Below are positions 1 to 5,699 of a stretch of 6,223 nt of DNA, piece by piece. This DNA comes from an uncultured Spirochaetales bacterium. Its GTDB lineage: Bacteria; Spirochaetota; Spirochaetia; Sphaerochaetales; Sphaerochaetaceae. A model generated the notes under the pieces. That model was given only the letters and a program-made list of their open reading frames with translations. It did not search any database and had not been told where the DNA came from. The stretch lies in contig CAMEXG010000122.1 of the NCBI GenBank assembly GCA_945947045.1, positions 1-6,223 on the forward strand. The letters run 5' to 3'. The first letter of the stretch is position 1, and each line of letters opens with the position of its first letter. Position numbers and translations under genes: made by a program.

Positions 1-50
1 AGAAATCGAGAGAAGTGTTAATTCTTCGGTTTCAGTAACCTCCTTTTGTT

Positions 51-93
51 CCCCTCACACGGTTTCCTCCTTTTTGCCGATGAGGGGTTTTTT
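51..93 (+). terminator. Rho-independent terminator-like hairpin (plus strand)
   Basis: Arms CCCCTCA (51-57) and TGAGGGG (81-87) pair perfectly and are followed at once by six T (88-93), then ATTAT. Inside the 23-nt loop, CGG (60-62) can pair with CCG (77-79), which lengthens the stem. It would end a plus-strand transcript that enters from the left of the window. Bases 1-50 do not show clearly what that transcript is: all three plus frames close early and none is recognisable. The T-run lies only on the plus-strand 3' side, so it is not bidirectional. Confidence 0.65.
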
Positions 94-109
94 ATTATCT
101 GTTTTTTGA

Positions 110-373
110 GAATTTGATGAAATTGTTGACGGCAACTCAATAAAGAAAGGCAAACCAGACCCTGAAGTCTTTATTGAAGCAGCAAAACTTTTGAAAGTCC
201 CAAACAACAATTCGTTAGTAATAGAAGACTCGATAGCAGGAATAATGGCAGCTGGACGAGGCGGTTTTATGACCGCTTTTGTTTCTTCTCTTCCGATTCC
301 CGGGGATGTGATGATCTATGCCCACTCTCTGTCAATGGTAAAAAATGAGATAGAGAAAAGGATATTTTCTTAA
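110..373 (+). pseudogene. Truncated HAD-family hydrolase remnant, beta-phosphoglucomutase-like (C-terminal part only)
   Basis: The plus-strand frame opens after a TGA at 107-109 and reads EFDEIVDGNSIKKGKPDPEV, then a helix, then VIEDSIAG (218-241), and runs to a TAA at 371-373. FD-x-IVDGN followed by KGKPDPE is the region around the conserved lysine (motif III) of beta-phosphoglucomutase-type HAD enzymes. VIEDSIAG is the acidic motif IV that helps bind magnesium. About 87 codons remain of a family that is usually about 215-220 residues. The N-terminal DxDG nucleophile motif and the cap domain are missing, so the product cannot be catalytic. The C-terminal end looks natural. A TTG at 191 could start a 60-residue ORF, but this falls inside the HAD fold after motif III and has no SD. 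The remnant begins about 17 bp after a terminator-like hairpin, which suggests a deletion or rearrangement joint near 94-110. The parent enzyme would have interconverted beta-glucose 1-phosphate and glucose 6-phosphate, but other HAD-IA phosphatases share these motifs. Confidence 0.72.
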
Positions 374-376
374 TCT

Positions 377-1093
377 TTATAGATGTCTGTCGTTTGCGCT
401 GGCTTTATTTACCATGTGCCAGGAGACAGAGAACAGGATGATGATGAATACGACGAAGATCACGCTTCCTTGCCATCCATAGAGAGAAGTGCATAGGAAG
501 TCATAAGTTCCATGCATAAACACCGGAAGTAGGAAGGCAAGTATTTGGGAGACTTTCTTTTTAGGCCAGTTGCCCCAATAGTTGTATCTTCTTTCAAGTC
601 CATACCATACTCCCATGATGACGCCGAAGGATGCATGTCCTGGAACTGCAGTAAGAGCCCTTACTATTGCTGTAGATATACCGTACCTGAAGACATAGAT
701 TAGATTCTCCCAAAGAGCAAAGCCCATAGATACCGCCACTGCATATACCACGGCGTCATATTGGCAATTGAATTCAGGACTGTTCCATGTCTTCTTTCTA
801 AGAAGATAATACTTGGAACCTTCTTCGCTCATTGCCACTACTACGTAATACATGATCACGTTGTATAAGACGGTCTGTGAAGTGAAAAAGAAAGAGAGTA
901 TAAATGAACCTAGTCTCTCAAGTATTATAGCGACAAAGGTTGAAAGAATCCCCCATACTACTAGTGTAAGGATAAAAAAGGGAGATTCTTTCTCCAGCTT
1001 GTCTTTTCTCATTACGTGGATTAATAGGATGATTGCCGGGACAATTGCTGCAAATGTCAGAATTGTTCTCATTTGACGAAAAAATATATACAA
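377..1093 (-). CDS. prsW: PrsW-family intramembrane glutamic protease
   Basis: This 238-residue, strongly hydrophobic protein has about seven predicted membrane segments (roughly 10-28, 38-58, 62-84, 113-133, 140-162, 184-200 and 208-226). It carries the PrsW/CPBP-like motifs in order: EEGSK (90-94, the EExxK motif), FALWEN (125-130), R145 followed by PGHASFG (151-157), and HGTYD (194-198). In Bacillus subtilis, PrsW makes the site-1 cut in the anti-sigma factor RsiW. The family as a whole is broader and the substrate here is unknown: no sigma/anti-sigma pair lies in the window. The start is TTG at 1091-1093, chosen because GGAGG (1101-1105) sits 7 nt upstream; the first ATG, at codon 8, has no SD. 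The gene lies 243 bp downstream of the hydrolase, so it may have its own promoter, though I could not pick one with confidence. Its stop is 3 bp from the stop of the convergent HAD remnant, and no minus-strand terminator is visible after it. The family call is secure; the symbol rests on family membership only. Confidence 0.88.
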   Translation of the reverse strand: MYIFFRQMRTILTFAAIVPAIILLIHVMRKDKLEKESPFFILTLVVWGILSTFVAIILERLGSFILSFFFTSQTVLYNVIMYYVVVAMSEEGSKYYLLRKKTWNSPEFNCQYDAVVYAVAVSMGFALWENLIYVFRYGISTAIVRALTAVPGHASFGVIMGVWYGLERRYNYWGNWPKKKVSQILAFLLPVFMHGTYDFLCTSLYGWQGSVIFVVFIIILFSVSWHMVNKASANDRHL

Positions 1094-1100
1094 TTTGCCG

Positions 1101-1105
1101 CCTCC
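1101..1105 (-). promoter_or_regulatory. Shine-Dalgarno site that sets a TTG start for prsW
   Basis: The minus strand reads GGAGG, then 7 nt (CGGCAAA), then TTG. The spacing is optimal, and no comparable site precedes the in-frame ATG seven codons further on (1070-1072). Confidence 0.75.
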
Positions 1106-1223
1106 AGATATATTCCTTTCATAATTTTTGTCATAGTAGCCAAAGTTTAAAGAAAAAAGATAAAAGAATCTTCAAAAAATTACTAAACAAAAATTAAGGG
1201 AATGTGTATAGTGTCATAGGTAA

Positions 1224-1246
1224 TTAATAAACATTGTGTTTGTTAA
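1224..1246. repeat. Short intergenic palindrome upstream of prsW
   Basis: TTAATAAACA (1224-1233) and TGTTTGTTAA (1237-1246) are inverted repeats with 9 of 10 positions matching (the exception is a T/G pair) around a 3-nt centre, TTG. It lies about 130 bp upstream of the prsW start. It could be a protein-binding operator or a weak RNA hairpin. No T-run follows on either strand, so it is not an intrinsic terminator. Confidence 0.5.
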
Positions 1247-1251
1247 CGTGG

Positions 1252-1330
1252 TGGACAGTATGGAGGGTTTGTCTTTTTGAGGTATCCCCCCTTGATTAGC
1301 CTCTGAGAGATGAGCCCTCCATTTTGTCCA
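1252..1330. repeat. 79-bp element bounded by 16-bp inverted repeats, just after the hydrolase gene
   Basis: The left end TGGACAGTATGGAGGG (1252-1267) and the reverse complement of the right end, TGGACAAAATGGAGGG (1315-1330), match at 14 of 16 positions. As RNA this gives a 6-bp stem, a 3x3 internal loop and a 7-bp GC-rich stem. They enclose about 47 nt that can form a further GAGG/CCTC hairpin (1279-1282 with 1300-1303). The element begins 6 bp after the hydrolase stop codon in the direction of transcription. Neither side carries a proper T-run, so it is not a standard terminator. It may be a structured RNA at the transcript end or leader, or a small non-autonomous inverted-repeat element. 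No target-site duplication flanks it. Confidence 0.6.
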
Positions 1331-1336
1331 TCTACT

Positions 1337-2383
1337 TTATATTTCATGGCTCTTTCTATATGTCTTGAAATCCTTCTTTGAGAGAAACTCTATGTTCTCT
1401 ACACTTCTTCCTGCCATAAACTGCCATATGGCGCTTTCAGCTTCTTCTCTTCCCTTTGCGTTTTTGAAAGGTAGGAAACCATGCATGGCGTTTTCCGCTA
1501 TAAGAACTTTTGCTTTTGTGCCTGCCGATGAAAGAGCTTGTCCATATAGAATAGAGTCGTCTCTCAAAGGATCTATTTCCGCCCCTATGATCAACGCATC
1601 AGGAAGCCTGGATAAATCCGGAGCGAGGGAAGGCGACATCATAGGGGAGAGGCTGTCCTTAAGCTCCCTTGAGTAGTTCTTGATAAACCAGCTCAAAGCT
1701 TTTTGGGAAATGACCGGCGTCTCTTTATAGCTCTCCATTGATTCAGTTCTGAGTCTGCAGTCTGTCATAGGATACAGTAGAATCTGACCTGATAGAGTAG
1801 GGCCTTTTCTATCTCTGAGAAGAATAGTTGTCGTTGCAGCCAAAGTGGCCCCGAAACCATCTCCTGCCACATATATTCTGTCCGGGTCTATTTTCCAATA
1901 TTTCGCTCCGTTGATGGCCCAAAGGATGGCATCGTAACAATCCTCCACTGCTGTAGGGAATTTATATGTGGGAGCCAATCTGTAGTCTATTAAGAGCACC
2001 GCTGTTCCCATAGTGTAGGAAAAGTACTTTAACCAAGAGGAGTAGAAATCCATATTGCCATGAAGCCATCCTCCACCATGGCAGAAAATTGTAAGAGGTA
2101 TGACACCCTTCTCTTCTTTCTGCTTTTGGTTGATCAAAAAGTATGCAGTGACTGTTCCTCCGTCGGATACAGGGATAATAAATGTTGTAGAGGACATATC
2201 GTGCCACGTGGTTTTAAGGTATTTATTCCTTATTTTGTTTGGCACAGCCCTGCTGTTAAAATCTTTTATATCATCGGGTGACAAGCTTTCTGGATTGGGA
2301 TTGAAGAAATATCTATATCCCTGAATGAAAGATTTGTCAGCCCTGTCTTCATTCTTAATTGACATATGTAGATTGTCATTCAT
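1337..2383 (-). CDS. Alpha/beta hydrolase of the HSL (hormone-sensitive-lipase-like) esterase family; catalytic Ser replaced by Gly
   Basis: This 348-residue protein has no evident signal peptide and is probably cytoplasmic. It shows the HSL-family layout: oxyanion motif HGGGW (102-106), DYRLAP (133-138), the nucleophile elbow at 174-178, an AEIDPLRDD segment (268-276) that supplies the family's Asp (D271), and H301 in MHGF. These enzymes normally hydrolyse short-chain esters or acyl groups. The elbow, however, reads GDGFG where the family has GDSAG: position 176, the nucleophilic serine, is Gly (GGT, 1856-1858). The other triad positions and the oxyanion hole are kept. The protein may therefore be a non-catalytic binder, a recently inactivated enzyme, or an enzyme with another nucleophile. 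The frame is otherwise intact and of normal family length. The start at 2381-2383 (ATG) is uncertain: neither it nor the ATG at codon 7 has an SD. The gene follows a terminator, so it is probably a separate transcription unit. The natural substrate cannot be inferred. Confidence 0.85.
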   Translation of the reverse strand: MNDNLHMSIKNEDRADKSFIQGYRYFFNPNPESLSPDDIKDFNSRAVPNKIRNKYLKTTWHDMSSTTFIIPVSDGGTVTAYFLINQKQKEEKGVIPLTIFCHGGGWLHGNMDFYSSWLKYFSYTMGTAVLLIDYRLAPTYKFPTAVEDCYDAILWAINGAKYWKIDPDRIYVAGDGFGATLAATTTILLRDRKGPTLSGQILLYPMTDCRLRTESMESYKETPVISQKALSWFIKNYSRELKDSLSPMMSPSLAPDLSRLPDALIIGAEIDPLRDDSILYGQALSSAGTKAKVLIAENAMHGFLPFKNAKGREEAESAIWQFMAGRSVENIEFLSKKDFKTYRKSHEI

Positions 2384-2485
2384 AAATTAAGGGTTTGCAA
2401 TATTATTAAGTAACATAAATCCCTAAGTAATATGAAAAAACCCCGATTAAATGTGACATTTTGTATGATTTCAGCATAACCAATG

Positions 2486-2507
2486 AAAATCCCTTCCGAA
2501 GAAGGGA
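2486..2507 (-). terminator. Rho-independent terminator of the UPF0371 gene
   Basis: On the minus strand, TCCCTTC, the loop TTCG, then GAAGGGA (plus 2490-2507) form a 7-bp stem capped by a C(UUCG)G tetraloop, a very stable RNA loop. Four T follow directly (2486-2489), then CATT. It begins 5 nt after the stop codon of the upstream gene and separates that gene from the hydrolase. Confidence 0.85.
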
Positions 2508-2512
2508 CTCTC

Positions 2513-4021
2513 TTATATTAGATTCTTTGCCGGATAAATAGGATCGCTTGTAAACTGTATTCCAAGTTTTCGTAGTCCGGCACTGTCTCCAGGTGAAGGA
2601 ATGTGAGTCATGTGTACTTCCATTCCTTTTAGGCGAGGAAGAGCTTCAAGCGCCTTTCTGCTGTCGCTGTCCTCAGCTGCACTCATAGCCAGGGCGATGA
2701 GAGTTTCATCCAGGTTCAAGGAAACACCTTTTCCATTCAGTACGTCCCTCTTCATTGTCGTGACAGAAGAAATGACACTCTTCTGTATCAAGTCTTTTTC
2801 TTTGTCGATTCCAGCCATAACCTTCAGTGCATTAAGTATCAAGGCGGAGGATGCATGAAGAACCATAGAGTTGTGGGCTGTGACAATTCTTCCGTCAGGT
2901 AGTTCGATGGCTGCGGCACATACGGTTCCATCCTTTCCCTTTCCGCTTTCAATGGCTTTTCCCAGTGCTTCTCTTGCCGGTGCGACGACAGCTCTCATTT
3001 CCGGCGTAAGCTGAGCCTTGTCCATGATGGCGTTGATTCTTCCCACTGTTTCGTCATCACATAATCCTGAAGCGTAGTCTGTTTTGATTTTGAAATATCG
3101 TCTGATGATCTCTTGTCTTCCAGCTTCTCTGCACACTTCATCATCCGTAATGCCGAAACCACACCTGTTTACACCCATATCTGTAGGTGATTTATAAGGG
3201 CACTGGGAGTTATTGATTCTCTCGATTATTTTCTTCAACAGAGGATAAGCTTCCAAGTCTCTATTATAGTTTACAGTAACTTTTCCATATGCCTGCAGGT
3301 GGAAGTGGTCTATTAAGTTGACGTCTCCCAAGTCTGCGGTAGCAGCTTCATAAGCTATATTGACAGGATGATCCAGCGGTAGGTTCCAGATAGGGAAAGT
3401 CTCAAGTTTCGAGTAGTGTGGAGTCTCTCCCATTCTTGCCTCGTGATACATTTGGTTGAGACATGTAGCTAGTTTGCCGCTTCCTGGCCCCGGTGCGTTT
3501 ACAACCACCACAGGAGCCTCTACAGGAATGTATTCGTTCTTTCCATATCCCTCTGGGGATACGACGAGATCAATGTTCGACGGATACCCCGGAGTAGCTG
3601 AATGTGTGTATACTTTTATTCCCATTCGCTGCAGTTTTTCCTTAAAGAGTACTGCAGAGGCCTGCCCCTCAAAGCGTGTTATTACTACTTTGTCGCATTT
3701 GATGTCATATTTTGAGAAGTCGTCGATCATCTTCAAGACATCTGCGTCGTAGCTGATGCCGAAGTCTCCGCGGATTTTTCTTTTCTCTATATCCCCGGCA
3801 TAAATACAGATGATGATGTCCAAGTGTTCTTTAAGACTCTGAAAGACCTTCATCTTTGCGTTTGGATCGAAACCGGGAAGAACACGGGATGCATGAAGGT
3901 CATGAAGTAATTTTCCACCACACTCTATATAGAGTCTTCCCTTGCTTTCGTGGACTCTTTCCAGAATATAACGGGTTTGTTCTTGTATATATTTATCGCT
4001 GTCAAAGCCTATTTTTTTCAT
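2513..4021 (-). CDS. UPF0371 / DUF1846 family protein of unknown function
   Basis: This is a full-length 502-residue, soluble, probably cytoplasmic protein. I recognise the family from its overall sequence: the N-terminal IGFDSDKYI, GGKLLHDLHASRVLPGF (35-51), TRFEGQ (115-120), and the central VVVNAPGPGSGK (172-183) followed by CLNQMYHE (187-194). These proteins are conserved across many anaerobic and Gram-positive bacteria and at least one structure has been determined, but I know of no settled function. APGPGSGK (176-183) resembles a nucleotide-binding P-loop but is degenerate: the first Gly/Ala is misplaced and Leu follows the Lys instead of Ser/Thr. HP-x-NIAYEAATAD (218-230) and the His-rich IDHFHLQAYG (237-246) are other conserved-looking patches. 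The start ATG has GGAG (4027-4030) 5 nt upstream. The gene lies 52 bp after pgi on the same strand and ends at its own terminator, so it is likely the last gene of the argR-pgi unit. A link to sugar-phosphate metabolism is only suggested by position. Confidence 0.88.
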   Translation of the reverse strand: MKKIGFDSDKYIQEQTRYILERVHESKGRLYIECGGKLLHDLHASRVLPGFDPNAKMKVFQSLKEHLDIIICIYAGDIEKRKIRGDFGISYDADVLKMIDDFSKYDIKCDKVVITRFEGQASAVLFKEKLQRMGIKVYTHSATPGYPSNIDLVVSPEGYGKNEYIPVEAPVVVVNAPGPGSGKLATCLNQMYHEARMGETPHYSKLETFPIWNLPLDHPVNIAYEAATADLGDVNLIDHFHLQAYGKVTVNYNRDLEAYPLLKKIIERINNSQCPYKSPTDMGVNRCGFGITDDEVCREAGRQEIIRRYFKIKTDYASGLCDDETVGRINAIMDKAQLTPEMRAVVAPAREALGKAIESGKGKDGTVCAAAIELPDGRIVTAHNSMVLHASSALILNALKVMAGIDKEKDLIQKSVISSVTTMKRDVLNGKGVSLNLDETLIALAMSAAEDSDSRKALEALPRLKGMEVHMTHIPSPGDSAGLRKLGIQFTSDPIYPAKNLI

Positions 4022-4030
4022 GATTGCTCC

Positions 4031-4058
4031 AAAATAATGGGGTCGAAGGTTCGACCCC
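4031..4058 (-). terminator. Intercistronic hairpin between pgi and the UPF0371 gene (possible partial terminator)
   Basis: GGGGTCGAA (4039-4047) and TTCGACCCC (4050-4058) are perfect 9-bp inverted repeats around 2 bases; as RNA, 8 bp with a 4-nt loop. On the minus strand ATTATTTT (4031-4038) follows. The hairpin starts 15 nt after the pgi stop. The interrupted T-tract and the next gene's SD right behind it (4027-4030) suggest partial termination or mRNA 3'-end protection rather than a full stop. Confidence 0.6.
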
Positions 4059-4073
4059 GAGTGTGAGTTGTCT

Positions 4074-5651
4074 TCAGATCAAGAGATCTGCAAATGCTTT
4101 CAGAACTTCATCTCCCTCACATCCATTAAGTACTTTCTTTGCAAGAACTTTTCCTAACTGTACGCCTTCCTGGTCAAAGGAGTTGATGTTCCACAGGAAA
4201 CCCTGGAACATGACTTTGTTTTCATAGTGTGCAAGAAGTGCTCCCAAAGCCTGAGGTGTAAGTTTGTCACCATAGATAAGGGAAGATGGTCTGTTTCCTC
4301 CAAACTCTTTGTTTGGATTCTCGTCGTTCTTTCCAAGAGCGAAGGCGACTATCTGGGCGGAGAGGTTTGCATTAAGCTTCTTCTGGCTTGTAGAGCCTGC
4401 CGTCTCGATATCCATTCCCCTCTGATTTTCCCTGAAACCGATGAACTGCAATGGGATGATGTCTGTTCCCTGGTGAAGGAGCTGGTAGAAAGAGTGCTGG
4501 CCGTTGGTACCCGGTTCTCCGAAGATTACAGGACCTGTTACATAGTCGATGGGCTCGCCGTTTCTGTTTACATGCTTTCCGTTTGACTCCATGTCTAGCT
4601 GCTGGAGATGTGCAGGGAATCTTGAGAGAGCCTGGGAGTATGGTAGAATGGCGGTGGAAGGGTAGCCAAGTACGTTTCTCATATAGAAGCCGTTCAAGGC
4701 ATCCATGAGGGCTCCGTTCTTTTTGACACTTGGATTAATAGCCTTAACATCTTCTTCGTGTGCACCCTTTAGTAATTTTTCAAATGTTGAGTATCCGAAG
4801 GCAAGGGAGAGCACGACGCCTCCTACTGCACTTGTAGAGGAGTATCTTCCGCCGATATAGTCGTCGATGAAGAAAGAGGCGAGCATAGACGAGTCTTTTG
4901 CAAGAGGACTTGTCTTACTTGTTACGGCAACCATGTGCTTTGAAGCGTCAAAGCCCGGAATAGGAGCTTTCTTCAACACGTCCAATACCAAGTCTCTGTT
5001 TGTAAGAGTTTCCTGAGTAGTACCGCTTTTTGATACAAGAATGAAGAGTGTACTCTCCAGATTAAGTCTCGAGATGACATCTGATGCATCGTCTGGGTCT
5101 ACATTTGAAATAAACTCGGCTTTAAGAGTCTTTACTTTGGCTCCTTTCGCCCAGCCTTTGAGGGCGAGATAAAGAGCTCTCGGTCCCAGATCTGATCCTC
5201 CGATACCGATCTGACATACTGTCTGGAACTTCTTTCCAGTGGAACCCTTTATGGAACCGTTTCTGACAGCGGTAGAGAACGCCTTGATCTTTTCGTTCTG
5301 TTCCTTATAGAAAGCGCCTTTTTCTTCTTCGTCGGCCCAGACTTCTTTATCCAGGACGTTGCCTCTTGTAAGGTGATGGAGAACAAGTCTCTTCTCCCCT
5401 GTATTCATTACTTCGCCTCTGAGAATAGCCTTATATTTCTCAATAAGCTCCATCTCGTCTGCAAGCTTTTGGTAATCTTTGATGATTTTTCCATCTACAG
5501 GCATTGCCGCCCAGTTATATTTCAGGCCACCGCCTAACTTTATTTCTGACTTTTTCACTCTTTCGGATGTGAGTAGTGTCTTGATATCTTTTTTTTCTTC
5601 TTTCAAAAGAACAGAGAAAGCCTCGGCTTTATCTAGATTTTTATACTCCAT
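4074..5651 (-). CDS. pgi: Glucose-6-phosphate isomerase
   Basis: This enzyme of glycolysis and gluconeogenesis interconverts glucose 6-phosphate and fructose 6-phosphate in the cytoplasm. The 525-residue protein is full length for the long form of the family. Landmarks in order are: GIGGSDLG (149-156), the phosphate-binding SKSGTTQET (208-216), the signature DDYIGGRYSSTSAVG (263-277) with catalytic-region R269, MESNGK (354-359) whose E355 matches the catalytic glutamate, NGQHSFYQLLHQGT (383-396) with H386, and the second signature FDQEGVQLGK (492-501) with the catalytic lysine K501. No key residue is missing. The start ATG has AAGGAG (5662-5667) 10 nt upstream. It lies 48 bp after argR on the same strand, with no terminator between them, so co-transcription is likely. 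The sequence recalls spirochaete Pgi (for example Borrelia) more than the short Firmicutes form; this is from memory, not a search. A run of eight A in codons 19-21 (plus 5589-5596) is a possible slippage site but the frame is intact. Confidence 0.97.
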   Translation of the reverse strand: MEYKNLDKAEAFSVLLKEEKKDIKTLLTSERVKKSEIKLGGGLKYNWAAMPVDGKIIKDYQKLADEMELIEKYKAILRGEVMNTGEKRLVLHHLTRGNVLDKEVWADEEEKGAFYKEQNEKIKAFSTAVRNGSIKGSTGKKFQTVCQIGIGGSDLGPRALYLALKGWAKGAKVKTLKAEFISNVDPDDASDVISRLNLESTLFILVSKSGTTQETLTNRDLVLDVLKKAPIPGFDASKHMVAVTSKTSPLAKDSSMLASFFIDDYIGGRYSSTSAVGGVVLSLAFGYSTFEKLLKGAHEEDVKAINPSVKKNGALMDALNGFYMRNVLGYPSTAILPYSQALSRFPAHLQQLDMESNGKHVNRNGEPIDYVTGPVIFGEPGTNGQHSFYQLLHQGTDIIPLQFIGFRENQRGMDIETAGSTSQKKLNANLSAQIVAFALGKNDENPNKEFGGNRPSSLIYGDKLTPQALGALLAHYENKVMFQGFLWNINSFDQEGVQLGKVLAKKVLNGCEGDEVLKAFADLLI

Positions 5652-5699
5652 AGTATTGCATCTCCTTAAGGTAATTCTAAATCAATCTATAGGTTTCCG

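Noticed and set aside
1..110. A known riboswitch on the minus strand near the twin AGGAGG sites
   Set aside because: I compared it by eye with common riboswitch cores (c-di-AMP, c-di-GMP, glycine, fluoride, cobalamin, T-box) and found no matching conserved core.
191..373. A 60-codon gene starting at TTG 191
   Set aside because: The HAD similarity continues in frame upstream to 110, the TTG has no SD, and a start there would split the HAD core, so it is better described as part of a remnant.
1252..1330. Calling the inverted-repeat element a proven MITE or an intrinsic terminator
   Set aside because: No target-site duplication flanks it and no T-run follows on the minus strand, so neither label can be supported from the window alone.
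3481..3510. Calling the UPF0371 protein an ATPase because of APGPGSGK
   Set aside because: The spacing of the first glycine and the residue after Lys do not fit Walker A, and I see no clear Walker B, so nucleotide binding is not supported.
4039..4058. tRNA T-arm-like sequence (GGTTCGACCCC) after pgi
   Set aside because: No anticodon arm, D arm or acceptor stem is present around it; the perfect 9-bp inverted repeat explains the sequence.
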